Source of the DNA: Allobrachymonas sp.
Lineage (GTDB): Bacteria > Pseudomonadota > Gammaproteobacteria > Burkholderiales > Burkholderiaceae
Length of the DNA: 13,992 nucleotides
Direction of reading: 5' to 3'
Assembly (NCBI GenBank): GCA_030529305.1
Contig: JAUMXD010000037.1
Span: forward strand, 1-13,992
Part shown: piece by piece, positions 1-7,310 of the stretch
Layout of the letters: each line of letters begins with the position of its first letter
Position numbering within the stretch: position 1 is the stretch's first letter
Made by a program: the position numbers and the translations under genes
Notes under the pieces: model-generated
Databases searched by the model: none
The model's input: the letters and a program-made list of their open reading frames with translations, nothing else
Told to the model about the DNA's origin: nothing

Positions 1-49
1 CAAACCCCGCCACAATCAGCGAAGCCCTTCATTATAACAAACTTTCTTC

Positions 50-80
50 AAAAACTCAAAAACTCAATAAATTTTTTGAG
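50..80 (-). terminator. Probable intrinsic terminator after tRNA-Arg
   Basis: On the minus strand an 8-bp stem (CTCAAAAA at 80-73 pairing with TTTTTGAG at 62-55) is followed by five U residues (54-50). It lies 13 bp downstream of the tRNA-Arg 3' end and fits a terminator for the tRNA transcript. The stem is very AT-rich, so its strength is uncertain, and an alternative 5-bp pairing inside it is possible. Confidence 0.5.
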
Positions 81-93
81 GGTTTGGAAAATT

Positions 94-171
94 TGGCGCG
101 GCTGGCAGGATTCGAACCCACGACCCCTTGGTTCGTAGCCAAGTACTCTAATCCAACTGAGCTACAGCCGC
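94..171 (-). tRNA. tRNA-Arg (anticodon ACG)
   Basis: The minus strand folds into a full cloverleaf of 78 nt including an encoded CCA (96-94). The 7-bp acceptor stem GCGGCTG/CAGCCGC is perfect and the discriminator is G. The anticodon stem CTTGG/CCAAG encloses loop CTACGAA, giving anticodon ACG (134-136 on the plus strand). The T arm carries the usual TTCGAAT loop. ACG would be read as ICG after A34 deamination, decoding CGU/CGC/CGA. It lies 83 nt downstream of the CAU tRNA on the same strand and may be processed from a common transcript. Confidence 0.96.
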
Positions 172-211
172 GAAGCCTCGCAGTATAGCAGAAATTTTTT
201 TAATTTCATGC

Positions 212-236
212 ACATTGCGATGCGCAATGTTTTTTT
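212..236 (+). terminator. Hairpin plus U-tract between the two tRNAs
   Basis: A perfect 8-bp stem (ACATTGCG 212-219, CGCAATGT 223-230) with a three-base ATG loop is followed on the plus strand by six T residues (231-236). The T-tract is on the plus side, so it would stop plus-strand transcription, opposite to the tRNAs. On the minus strand the same hairpin has no 3' U-tract, so it need not interrupt the tRNA transcript, where it could serve as a processing element. Confidence 0.5.
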
Positions 237-254
237 GTTGCAACATCTTCGAGT

Positions 255-331
<77 letters not shown>

Positions 332-357
332 TGTTTGCAAGTTTTTGCAAAGGCCGG

Positions 358-388
358 ATTGTACGTGAGCCGCGCATCTGTCTGCCAA
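358..388 (-). promoter_or_regulatory. Candidate sigma-70 promoter for the tRNA transcript
   Basis: On the minus strand a -35-like TTGGCA (388-383) and a -10-like TACAAT (363-358) are separated by 19 bp. The start point would fall about 20 nt before the mature tRNA-CAU 5' end. A perfect 7-bp inverted repeat, TTTGCAA/TTGCAAA, lies between this promoter and the tRNA. The -10 is good but the spacing is longer than the ideal 17 bp. The elements overlap the intergenic space just after the pdxA stop, so the tRNAs may also receive read-through. Confidence 0.4.
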
Positions 389-393
389 CGCCA

Positions 394-1482
394 TCAGACG
401 CCTGCGCTCATCCTCAGAGCCATGCGCGTCGCTTCAAGCAGACTGCTGCTGTCGGCCCGTGCAGTACCAGCCAGATCAAAAGCCGTGCCGTGATCAGGGC
501 TGGTGCGCAGCAGCGGCAGACCCAGGGTGACATTCACCCCATGCTGCAGCCCCAGATATTTCACAGGGATCAAACCTTGATCGTGGTACATGGCGATGAC
601 AGCATCGCAAAACGGCGGCTGATGCTGAGCATTCTCGCGTGCCGTCATGAAAACCGTATCGGGCGGAAAAGGGCCGCGCACATTCATGCCTTGCTGGCGG
701 GCAGCTGCGATAGCTGGCTGAATGATGTCGATTTCCTCTCGGCCGAACTGCCCCGCTTCACCAGCATGCGGGTTGAGGCCAGCCACGGCAATGATGGGCG
801 CACGGCCTGCTGCACGCACAGCTTCTTGCTGCATTAGAAACGCATGCGTGATTTGAATGGTTTGCAGCACATTGTCAAACGTAACGGCTTCGATTGCATC
901 ACGCAAGCTGACGTGAATGCTGTTGAGCACGGTTTTGAGCTCGGTATTGGCCAGCATCATGCGCACGGGCAAGCTCTGCACAGCTACTCCCTGATGCTGC
1001 GCGGCCAAGGCTTGCAACATTTCGGTGTGCCCAGGGTAGGGCACGCCCGCTGCATGCAGCGCCTCTTTATGAATAGGCGCGGTGACCAAAGCGGCGCAAG
1101 CCCCTTGCAAAACGGCACGCGCTCCTACCTCGATGCAGGCGGCAGCCATCTGCCCTGCTGCGCGCTGCACCTGCCCAAGCGCAGGCAAAGTCTGCACCGG
1201 CTCGCACGCTTGCAGCACCGGCAAGCGATTGCCGCCCAAGCTGTGGCCGCTTTGCCAAGTGGCTGCGGCCACTGGCTGCGGGATATACGCCGCCATTGAA
1301 GCTGGCAGCTGTTGCTGACAAATCGATGCCGCACGTTGCATCACCGCCAAATCGCCCGCCACACAACAATGCCCCATCGTTTCGGGGTCATCCAGCCAGG
1401 CTTTGATGATGATTTCCGGCCCGATGCCGGCCGGGTCGCCCATGCTCAAGGCCAACGGAGCGTGATGAAGCTTGCTGCTCAT
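394..1482 (-). CDS. pdxA: 4-hydroxythreonine-4-phosphate dehydrogenase PdxA
   Basis: PdxA oxidises 4-phosphohydroxy-L-threonine with NAD to a ketone that decarboxylates, feeding PdxJ in the DXP-dependent pyridoxal phosphate pathway in the cytoplasm. The family signature is clear: GDPAGIGPE at residues 15-23, the three metal-ligand histidines in SIHVSLRD (H190), GLNPHAGE (H239) and MYHDQGL (H300), and TSPDHGTAFD at 327-336. At 362 residues it is about 30 longer than the roughly 330-residue E. coli enzyme; the extra length appears spread over several loops. The ATG overlaps the stop of the nif3-like gene upstream in an ATGA, implying translational coupling. The stop is about 60 bp before the tRNA genes and no terminator is evident between them. 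Confidence 0.96.
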   Translation of the reverse strand: MSSKLHHAPLALSMGDPAGIGPEIIIKAWLDDPETMGHCCVAGDLAVMQRAASICQQQLPASMAAYIPQPVAAATWQSGHSLGGNRLPVLQACEPVQTLPALGQVQRAAGQMAAACIEVGARAVLQGACAALVTAPIHKEALHAAGVPYPGHTEMLQALAAQHQGVAVQSLPVRMMLANTELKTVLNSIHVSLRDAIEAVTFDNVLQTIQITHAFLMQQEAVRAAGRAPIIAVAGLNPHAGEAGQFGREEIDIIQPAIAAARQQGMNVRGPFPPDTVFMTARENAQHQPPFCDAVIAMYHDQGLIPVKYLGLQHGVNVTLGLPLLRTSPDHGTAFDLAGTARADSSSLLEATRMALRMSAGV

Positions 1483-2249
1483 GCCGGGTTGTCGATATCA
1501 ATATGGATATGGCGCAGGCCATGCTGGGCAGCGATGCGACTGGCCAGCGCCTGCACGCCATAACGCTCCGTCGCGTGGTGGCCGCAAGCCAAAAAGGCCA
1601 CGCCGCATTCGCGCGCGTAGTGTGCTTGCGGCTCGGAGATTTCACCCGTGATATAGGCTTGTGCCCCCGCCTCAATGGCCTGCTCGAAAAAGCCTTGCCC
1701 ACCCCCCGTGCACCAGGCCAGCCGCTCAATGGCTGCGCCTTGTGGCAAGCCGTCCACGCAGATGACTTCGCGATCCAGCTTTTGCCGCACATGCTGCGCC
1801 AGGCTTTGGGCATTGGCAAAAGCGCCTTGAAACGCCCCTTGCGCGGGCCGCCCCACGAACAACAGGTTTTGCTCGCCCAGCTGGCGCTCAACCGTCAGGC
1901 CCAGCAGCTGCGCCAATTGCGCGTTGTTGCCCAGCTCCGGGTGTGCATCCAGCGGCAGGTGATAGGCAAACAGATTGATGTCGTGCTGCAATAGCAAGGC
2001 CAGGCGCTGCTTCATCCAGCCCGTGACCGTGCCGTTTTGTCCGCGCCAGAAAAGGCCATGGTGCACAACGATGGCATCGGCCTGCTGTTCAATGGCCGCT
2101 TCAATCAAGGCGCGACTGGCCGTCACGCCCGAAACCAGTGTGCTGACTTCGGGCCGCCCTTCCACTTGCAGCCCGTTGGGGCCATAGTCTTTGAAATTTT
2201 CTGGCTGCATGCAGGCATCAAACGCCGCCAGCAGGTCTTGGCGCAACAT
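1479..2249 (-). CDS. Nif3-like dinuclear metal-centre hexameric protein (YbgI family)
   Basis: This 256-residue protein matches the Nif3/YbgI (DUF34) family, toroidal hexamers with a two-metal site in each subunit. Visible ligands correspond to those of E. coli YbgI: HH at 63-64 in VVHHGLFW, D101 in HLPLDAH, and H224 with E228 in GHHATERYGVQAL. The biochemical role is not settled; metal insertion and GTP cyclohydrolase I type 2 annotations both exist, and I do not choose between them. The start ATG has a GGAG ribosome-binding site about 7 nt upstream. It is first in a two-gene unit with pdxA (4-nt overlap) and is divergent from the serine protease, with 79 bp between the start codons. Confidence 0.93.
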   Translation of the reverse strand: MLRQDLLAAFDACMQPENFKDYGPNGLQVEGRPEVSTLVSGVTASRALIEAAIEQQADAIVVHHGLFWRGQNGTVTGWMKQRLALLLQHDINLFAYHLPLDAHPELGNNAQLAQLLGLTVERQLGEQNLLFVGRPAQGAFQGAFANAQSLAQHVRQKLDREVICVDGLPQGAAIERLAWCTGGGQGFFEQAIEAGAQAYITGEISEPQAHYARECGVAFLACGHHATERYGVQALASRIAAQHGLRHIHIDIDNPA

Positions 2250-2328
2250 GGCTCACTCCGAAGAAGGTATGGAAAACACGGCCCAGCAGAGCCCTGTCTG
2301 AACGGGAATTTCAGCGACAATTCCGCTC

Positions 2329-3498
2329 ATGAAAAAACTGTGGTTGCTATTTTCGCAGCTCGTTACGGTGCTGGTGGCTTGTTGGTTTGTATTGGTCACT
2401 TTGCAGCCCGATTGGCTGCCAATAAAAAGCCAGCGCACCCCGCCGGCCCCAGCGCCCGTACCCGCCTCGCCCAAGCTGGCGCACCCGCCTTCTGAAACCT
2501 TGCGCCATGCGGCCCGGCTGGCAGCACCTGCGGTCGTGAGTGTGATCGCCAACCCCGATCAGGCCGAACAGATGGCGCTGAAGCGCTCTGACCCGAACCT
2601 GGGCGCAGCAGAACCTGCCGACGATGAAGAAGACGTTTTTTCCGACATGGGCAGCGGCGTCATCGTCAGTACCGAAGGCTACGTTCTAACCAACAACCAC
2701 GTGCTGAACGATGCCAGCGACATCGAAGTGCAATTGAGCGACGGCCGCCGCGTGCCCGCCCGCGTGATCGGCACCGACCCCGACACCGATCTGGCCGTAC
2801 TCAAAATCGACATCGGCACGGCCCCGGCCATCACCCTAGGTGATTCCGGCAGCTTGCAGGTGGGCGACCCGGTGCTGGCCATTGGCAACCCTTTTGGCGT
2901 GGGCCAAACGGTTACCAGCGGCATCGTCAGCGCGCTGGGCCGCAGCGAGCTGGGCATCAACACTTTTGAAAACTTCATCCAGACCGATGCCGCCATCAAC
3001 CCCGGCAACTCGGGCGGGGCGCTGGTGGATATTCGCGGCAATCTGGTGGGCATCAACACCGCCATCTATTCCCGCACGGGCGGCTACATGGGCATTGGCT
3101 TTGCCACACCCACCAGCATGGCCAAACAGGTGCTGGATGACATCGTGCGCCACGGCCACGTCACGCGCGGCTGGATTGGAGTGGAGCCCGGCACCCTCAC
3201 TGCAGAGATTGCAGCCGCTTTCGACAGCCAGGAAAACGCTGGCGTGATCGTGACTGGCGTGGTGCATGGCAGCCCCGCAGCCCATGCGGGCGTGCAGCCT
3301 GGCGACATCATCACCCAGGTAAATGCGCACGCCGTGCGCAGCCCCCAGGATTTGCTGGCGGCGGTATCGGCCCTCAAACCTGGCACGCCAGCCGATTTGC
3401 ACATGGTGCGCAAGGCCGAGGCGCTGACGATTCAAGTCACGCCGCAGCAGCGGCCCAAACCCGCCACAGCCAACCCGAAGGCCAGCAGCGCGCAGTAA
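2329..3498 (+). CDS. Membrane-anchored trypsin-like serine protease with one PDZ domain (HtrA family, DegS-like layout)
   Basis: A 389-residue HtrA-family protease, predicted to act in the periplasm on misfolded or regulatory substrates. A hydrophobic segment at about residues 4-25 without a clear cleavage site suggests a retained anchor. It is followed by a Pro/Ala-rich linker (about 31-55), the protease domain with H124 (TNNHV), D154 (DTDLAVLK) and S228 (GNSGG), and one C-terminal PDZ (about 280-370). One PDZ plus an anchor is the DegS layout; DegP and DegQ have two PDZs. The core sequence resembles DegQ/DegP as much as DegS. An acidic patch (ADDEEDVF, about 97-104) precedes the core. The Shine-Dalgarno is weak. 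It is monocistronic and ends at a strong terminator. Burkholderiales annotations often call such genes degQ; I leave the symbol blank. Confidence 0.93.
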   Translation: MKKLWLLFSQLVTVLVACWFVLVTLQPDWLPIKSQRTPPAPAPVPASPKLAHPPSETLRHAARLAAPAVVSVIANPDQAEQMALKRSDPNLGAAEPADDEEDVFSDMGSGVIVSTEGYVLTNNHVLNDASDIEVQLSDGRRVPARVIGTDPDTDLAVLKIDIGTAPAITLGDSGSLQVGDPVLAIGNPFGVGQTVTSGIVSALGRSELGINTFENFIQTDAAINPGNSGGALVDIRGNLVGINTAIYSRTGGYMGIGFATPTSMAKQVLDDIVRHGHVTRGWIGVEPGTLTAEIAAAFDSQENAGVIVTGVVHGSPAAHAGVQPGDIITQVNAHAVRSPQDLLAAVSALKPGTPADLHMVRKAEALTIQVTPQQRPKPATANPKASSAQ

Positions 3499-3518
3499 GC
3501 ACGCCACGACAGCCCCTG

Positions 3519-3562
3519 AAAAACAAACCGACCAGAACTTGCGATCTGGCCGGTTTGTTTTT
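3519..3562. terminator. Bidirectional intrinsic terminator between convergent protease and cbpM
   Basis: An 18-bp stem (3519-3536 with 3545-3562) has a single A/C mismatch and an 8-nt loop. The outer arms are AAAAAC/GTTTTT, so a U-tract follows the GC-rich core on both strands. It sits 21 bp after the protease stop and about 150 bp past the cbpM stop on the other strand, and probably ends both convergent transcripts. Confidence 0.9.
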
Positions 3563-3712
3563 CAATGCGCACAAAGCTGATCAAAGCCAGGCAGATACGC
3601 CTGCACATCTAACCTGCATCAATCAATCGATACCGCAACAAGCGTCAGCGTACAGATAAAGGCAGCCAAGTTTGACAAACCACCCACGCGCTTATCTGCG
3701 CTGCGTCGCACC

Positions 3713-4054
3713 TCAATCCAACATCTGCAAACGGTTGCGCAGCCGGGCGACTTCTTCCATCAAATCCACCGTCAGCGCGGCCAGTTGCGGGTCGGCATCA
3801 AAGCAGCGCTCCAGTTCAGACACGCGGCGCGCACGCACCACCGTGGCCGAAGAAAAACGCCACTGCTCGCTGTGCAGCACCTCCACATCCACGCTGGCCG
3901 TAGGGGCAATCACGCCCGCCTGCACCCGGCTGGTGAGCCATTGCGCCGTGCGGTTGCAGGCTTGCGCCAATTGTTCAAGGGTCAAGGCATCGTCGCCCAG
4001 CAACTCAACCGATTCAGCGGCCACCATCAGGGCAGAAATGTCGGAATGCTTCAT
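3713..4054 (-). CDS. cbpM: Chaperone modulator CbpM
   Basis: A 113-residue protein with the CbpM character: a MerR-like helix-turn-helix segment (TLEQLAQACNRTAQWLTSRV, about residues 25-44) and a C-terminal helical stretch ending VARLRNRLQMLD. In E. coli, CbpM binds the J domain of CbpA and inhibits both its co-chaperone and DNA-binding activities. The ATG at 4054 is chosen because AAGAGG lies about 6 nt upstream; a longer frame would need a TTG at 4084 with no better signal. It starts 30 bp after cbpA stops on the same strand, the usual cbpA-cbpM operon order. It converges on the protease gene. Confidence 0.87.
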   Translation of the reverse strand: MKHSDISALMVAAESVELLGDDALTLEQLAQACNRTAQWLTSRVQAGVIAPTASVDVEVLHSEQWRFSSATVVRARRVSELERCFDADPQLAALTVDLMEEVARLRNRLQMLD

Positions 4055-4084
4055 GTTCAACCTCTTGTGTGTCGTTAGGCGCAA

Positions 4085-5077
4085 TCAAGCACGGCGCGGA
4101 TCAAAGCCCGGGTAAGCCTGCGCCAGCGCTTGCCAAGCGGCGCGCTGCTCATCCGTTACCGCGCCAGGCACGGCCGGTTCAATTTCCAGATACAGGTCGC
4201 CAGGCTGCGTGGCCGGAATGCCACGCCCTTTCAGCCGCAGCTTGCGCCCGCTGCCACTGCCTGCCGGTACGTTGACTTCAACCGTGCTGCCGCCCACTGT
4301 TTCAACGTGCACGCTGCCGCCCAGCGCAATTTCCCACGGCGACAAGCGCAGGCGCTGGTACACGTCTTTGCCCTCCGCGCGCCAACGGCTATCGGGCCGC
4401 AGGCGCACTTGCAGCAGCAAATCGCCCGCCGCGCCGCCACCATAGCCCGGACCGCCTTGCCCGGCCAGGCGAATCATTTGCCCCTCGTAAACGCCTTTGG
4501 GAATCTTGACTTGCAAGGTGCGCTGCTCGGGCACGATACGCCCCTGTGCATCCACCTTGTGGCCTTGCAGGGTCAGGGTGCGCTCCACGCCGTGGTAAGT
4601 GTCGGGCACTTCCAGTTCGATGGTGGCGTGTTGATCTTCGCCCCGCATGGCACGGCTGCGGCCAGTGCCTGCACTGGCACCCGAACGATCGCGCGCATGC
4701 CGCGCACGGGCAGCTGCGCCAAACAAGTTCTCGAAAAAGTCGCTGTAATGCCCCTCGCCACCAAAACCGGCAAAGCCGTCACCCCGATCGGTAAAAGCAA
4801 ACTCCGCATCCCAACCCGGTGGCGGCTGGTAATGGCCGCCCGCGCCCATGCCTTGAGCATAGCCCTGCGCACCCAGCTGATCGTAGGCTTTGCGCTTTTC
4901 GGGGTCGGAAAGAACGGTGTTGGCCTCGTTGACTTCGGCCATGCGCTGGGCGGCATCGGCCTCTTTGCTCACATCCGGGTGGTATTTGCGCGCCAGCTTG
5001 CGATAGGCTTTTTTGATGTCATCGGCGCTGGCGTTTTTGTCCACGCCCAGGATCTGGTAATAGTCTTTGAATTCCAT
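4085..5077 (-). CDS. cbpA: DnaJ-family co-chaperone CbpA (curved DNA-binding protein)
   Basis: A 330-residue type II J protein. The J domain occupies residues 1 to about 70 with the DnaK-stimulating HPD at 33-35 (KYHPDVSK). A Gly/Phe-rich region (about 75-130) follows, then the C-terminal substrate-binding domains from about 155 ([11 protein letters not shown] onward). The Cys-rich zinc-finger repeats of DnaJ proper are absent, which with the adjacent cbpM supports CbpA. It would stimulate DnaK in the cytoplasm and may bind curved DNA at the nucleoid. The start at 5077 has AGGAAGG about 6 nt upstream; a longer frame from 5122 lacks this and adds residues unlike the family. No convincing heat-shock promoter was found upstream. 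Confidence 0.93.
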   Translation of the reverse strand: MEFKDYYQILGVDKNASADDIKKAYRKLARKYHPDVSKEADAAQRMAEVNEANTVLSDPEKRKAYDQLGAQGYAQGMGAGGHYQPPPGWDAEFAFTDRGDGFAGFGGEGHYSDFFENLFGAAARARHARDRSGASAGTGRSRAMRGEDQHATIELEVPDTYHGVERTLTLQGHKVDAQGRIVPEQRTLQVKIPKGVYEGQMIRLAGQGGPGYGGGAAGDLLLQVRLRPDSRWRAEGKDVYQRLRLSPWEIALGGSVHVETVGGSTVEVNVPAGSGSGRKLRLKGRGIPATQPGDLYLEIEPAVPGAVTDEQRAAWQALAQAYPGFDPRRA

Positions 5078-5313
5078 GCTCAACCTTCCTGCCCAAAGTT
5101 GTAGTGGAGAAGCAGCGACCAATGACGCTCAAAGGCTTGATGGCTTGGCCCGCTCTGGCCCGTGCGCTGAAACACGAGCTTGTCTAAGAAATTGGCAGCG
5201 TTTAAAGTACCCCCAAACATGCGCGACTAGAACCAAGGCCTGATACAACCGCGATCTGGAACCGCGCATCACACCGCACGCTTGGCTCTTGCTTGCCTAT
5301 CTGCTTAGAGCCA
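5078..5313. other. Intergenic region between HIT gene and cbpA
   Basis: This 236-bp stretch has no supportable coding frame. Immediately after the HIT stop there is an imperfectly terminator-like hairpin (7-bp stem TGGCTCT/AGAGCCA, 5283-5313) with a 17-nt loop and no U-tract. The cbpA promoter must lie here or upstream, but I found no well-spaced -35/-10 pair and no sigma-32-like pair with proper spacing. Confidence 0.5.
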
Positions 5314-5673
5314 TCAGCCTTTGGCCCAGGGGCGTGGGCCGCCCATCACGTGCACATGCAGATGGTGCACCTCTTGCCCGCCGTGCGTACCCGTGTTCAC
5401 CACCACGCGAAAGCCGCCTTCGGGATACGGCTCGCAGCCCTGCTCCAGCGCCAGCTTGGGCGCCAACGTCATGATCTTGCCCATGAGGGCTGCGTCTGCC
5501 TCACTCAATTGCGCCATGGATGTGATGTGGCGCTTGGGAATCATCAAGAAATGCACGGGCGCCCAAGGAGCAATGTCGTGAAAGGCGAAGAGGTCTTCAT
5601 CCTCGTACACCTTGCGCGAAGGGATTTCGCCAGCGGCGATCTTGCAAAAAATACAGTTGGAATCGTGGCTCAT
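5314..5673 (-). CDS. hinT: HIT-family (histidine triad) nucleotide phosphoramidase, HinT-like
   Basis: A 119-residue protein, the same size as E. coli HinT. The histidine triad HxHxHxx is at 104-110 (HLHVHVM); the middle residue H106 should be the nucleophile that forms the nucleotidyl intermediate. Members hydrolyse adenosine 5'-phosphoramidates, including lysyl-AMP. An N-terminal CIFC (C7, C10) resembles the zinc-binding pair of some HIT proteins. The ATG at 5673 has AAAGGA about 7 nt upstream; a longer frame to 5772 has no family resemblance in the extra part. It follows the small membrane protein and the hisE/hisI genes on the same strand, a neighbourhood common in Burkholderiales. Confidence 0.95.
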   Translation of the reverse strand: MSHDSNCIFCKIAAGEIPSRKVYEDEDLFAFHDIAPWAPVHFLMIPKRHITSMAQLSEADAALMGKIMTLAPKLALEQGCEPYPEGGFRVVVNTGTHGGQEVHHLHVHVMGGPRPWAKG

Positions 5674-5775
5674 GCAGACATCCTTTGGAAAACGCGAAAA
5701 GTCATCCATGCGATGAGCCATTGTAGGGGGCCGACCCTGCTTGTTTGCCAGAACCGATTGCCAGGCACGCAACGC

Positions 5776-6246
5776 TTAACTGCTGACTTCCCTGCCATCG
5801 TGCATGCACACCATGCCACGCACAATGCGATAAAGGAACCAGACCGAGATCAAGCCCCAAGCCACCCATCCGGGCACGACGAAAGGAAACCACAAGGGAG
5901 TGGTCAAAACATACAGCAGGCCCGCCCAAATCACCGAACGAATGCGCCAGCTGTAGTGACTTTCCTGCCAAGTGCCTCGCGCATCCGGGCGCTTGACCCA
6001 ATCGATCATCATCGCCACCAGCAGCAAGCCCACACCCACCTGCGTGCCGGGTATCACTGCAGCCAGCGCCACGATCAGGTGCAAGCCGTAGCTGATCCAG
6101 CTCAGGTTTTTCAGCGTTTGCAAACGCTTGGCCGCGGGGTCTGGCTGCCCCGGTTGTTGCCCATTGCTGCGCGGGCTGCCATTGTTGTTCTTGCTGGCAC
6201 TGCCCTCGTTTTTGAAGCGGGCTTCCACATCCACCACGTCATCCAT
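5776..6246 (-). CDS. Small multi-pass membrane protein, DUF4870-like
   Basis: A 156-residue protein with a soluble, polar N-terminal 45 residues (Asn, Gly, Pro, Ser rich) and about four hydrophobic helices (roughly 48-65, 68-84, 105-122 and 124-142). The motif between helices two and three (DARGTWQESHYSWRIRS) resembles the conserved Trp/Ser/His segment of DUF4870-type inner-membrane proteins. The function is unknown and the family name is from memory of the pattern. The start has a strong GGAGG about 7 nt upstream. It lies between hisE (95 bp upstream) and the HIT gene (102 bp downstream), a position where such a protein is often found in Comamonadaceae. Confidence 0.8.
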   Translation of the reverse strand: MDDVVDVEARFKNEGSASKNNNGSPRSNGQQPGQPDPAAKRLQTLKNLSWISYGLHLIVALAAVIPGTQVGVGLLLVAMMIDWVKRPDARGTWQESHYSWRIRSVIWAGLLYVLTTPLWFPFVVPGWVAWGLISVWFLYRIVRGMVCMHDGREVSS

Positions 6247-6341
6247 CGTTCGTCCTCCTCATCCAGATGGCAACATTGCAGCCCGCAGGCTGCACACCCC
6301 AATCAATAAGTCAAGCCCAATCAAACCAAGCATTGCGCCCA

Positions 6342-6749
6342 TCAAGGCTCGCCGCGTTCGCGCGCTTGGGCCTTGCGCAAGGCTTTTTCTTCAATGCCGC
6401 TGGTGCCTTCACGCCGAGCCAGCTCGGCCAGCACGTCTTCAGGGCACAAGCCGTAATGCGCCAAGGCCACCAGGCTGTGAAACCACAAATCGGCCACTTC
6501 GTACACCAGCTTGGCCTTGTCGGCTCCTGCATCAGCATCTTTGGCCGCCATGACGACTTCGGTTGCCTCTTCGCCGATTTTTTTGAGGAAGGCATCCGGC
6601 CCCTTGTGCAGCAGGCGCGCCACGTAGCTGGCTTCGGGATCCCCACCATGCGCGGGCTTGCGCGATTCGATCACGTTGGCCAAGCGGGACAAGGTGTCGT
6701 CACTTGAAAGGGCTGACGTTGCGCCAGCAGCAGCTTGAGTGCTTTGCAT
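6342..6749 (-). CDS. hisE: Phosphoribosyl-ATP pyrophosphatase HisE
   Basis: HisE removes pyrophosphate from phosphoribosyl-ATP, the second step of histidine biosynthesis. This 135-residue alpha-helical protein belongs to the MazG-like fold; the metal-binding acidic residues are visible in [15 protein letters not shown] (E60, E61, E64) and YEVADLWFH (E84, D87). It is encoded separately from HisI, as in many betaproteobacteria, not as the E. coli HisIE fusion. The ATG at 6749 is chosen on family length; AAAGG lies about 12 nt upstream, a rather long spacing, and the frame stays open upstream to 6884 without family similarity. The gap from hisI is 153 bp, loose for one operon, and I saw no good promoter in it. 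Confidence 0.95.
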   Translation of the reverse strand: MQSTQAAAGATSALSSDDTLSRLANVIESRKPAHGGDPEASYVARLLHKGPDAFLKKIGEEATEVVMAAKDADAGADKAKLVYEVADLWFHSLVALAHYGLCPEDVLAELARREGTSGIEEKALRKAQARERGEP

Positions 6750-6902
6750 GATGAACAGGAACCTTTCTTTGCAGAATGCACAAACGCACGCGCAAACCGT
6801 GGCGCAGCGAAATCTGTAATACCCCAACACCCGGCGTGTGGCTCGCCAATGCAGTGCTGAAGCCCAGAGCATGCCTTGCAACAACAGCTCAAGCCGGCAC
6901 GC

Positions 6903-7301
6903 TTATTTATAGATGTGCTGCGGGTCTTTCAAGACGGGATCGGCCGCCTGCCAGACCCCGTTGTGTAAGCGCTGGTAAAAGCAGCTGTGCCGCCCGGTGT
7001 GGCAAGCAATGCCGGGCGTGTGCCCCGTTTGCGTGACCGTGAGCAGAATCACGTCGTTGTCGCAATCCAGGCGAATGTCGTGCACGATTTGCACGTGCCC
7101 GCTTTCTTCGCCCTTGTACCAGAGCTTGCCGCGCGAGCGGCTGTAGTACACGGCGCGGCCCAGCGCCGCGGTTTGTTGCAGGGCCTCACGATTCATCCAG
7201 GCAAACATCAGCACGTCGCCACTGCTTTGCTCTTGCGCGATCACGGGCACCAGGCCGTTGACATCCCAACGGATGGCATTGAGCCAAAAATCCTTATCCA
7301 T
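6903..7301 (-). CDS. hisI: Phosphoribosyl-AMP cyclohydrolase HisI
   Basis: HisI opens the purine ring of phosphoribosyl-AMP, the third step of histidine biosynthesis. The 132-residue protein carries the metal sites: LDCDNDVIL (D79, C80, D81, D83) and [13 protein letters not shown] (C100, H101, C107), plus WYKGEESGH at 61-69. The enzyme is a dimer with zinc and magnesium sites formed across the interface. The start ATG has a poor Shine-Dalgarno and lies 9 bp downstream of the permease stop, so translation may depend on ribosomes finishing the permease. Its usual upstream neighbour hisF is displaced by about 6.5 kb (see findings). Confidence 0.97.
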   Translation of the reverse strand: MDKDFWLNAIRWDVNGLVPVIAQEQSSGDVLMFAWMNREALQQTAALGRAVYYSRSRGKLWYKGEESGHVQIVHDIRLDCDNDVILLTVTQTGHTPGIACHTGRHSCFYQRLHNGVWQAADPVLKDPQHIYK

Positions 7302-7310
7302 AAAAACACG

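Noticed and set aside
4130..5104. Plus-strand open frame (324 codons) antisense to cbpA
   Set aside because: It is the mirror of a GC-rich coding gene and the protein has no recognisable fold; CbpA on the other strand has the J domain and a good ribosome-binding site.
5140..5225. Heat-shock (sigma-32) promoter for cbpA
   Set aside because: CTTG-like and CCCC-like pieces exist, but on the plus strand and about 24 bp apart; orientation and spacing do not fit.
5293..6309. Plus-strand open frame (338 codons) antisense to the HIT and DUF4870-like genes
   Set aside because: It spans two convincing minus-strand genes and their spacer, and its translation is His/Arg/Gln-rich without motifs.
6750..6884. 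Possible 45-residue N-terminal extension of HisE
   Set aside because: The extra residues (Cys/Arg/Trp-rich) do not resemble HisE, and the 135-residue form already exceeds the usual domain.
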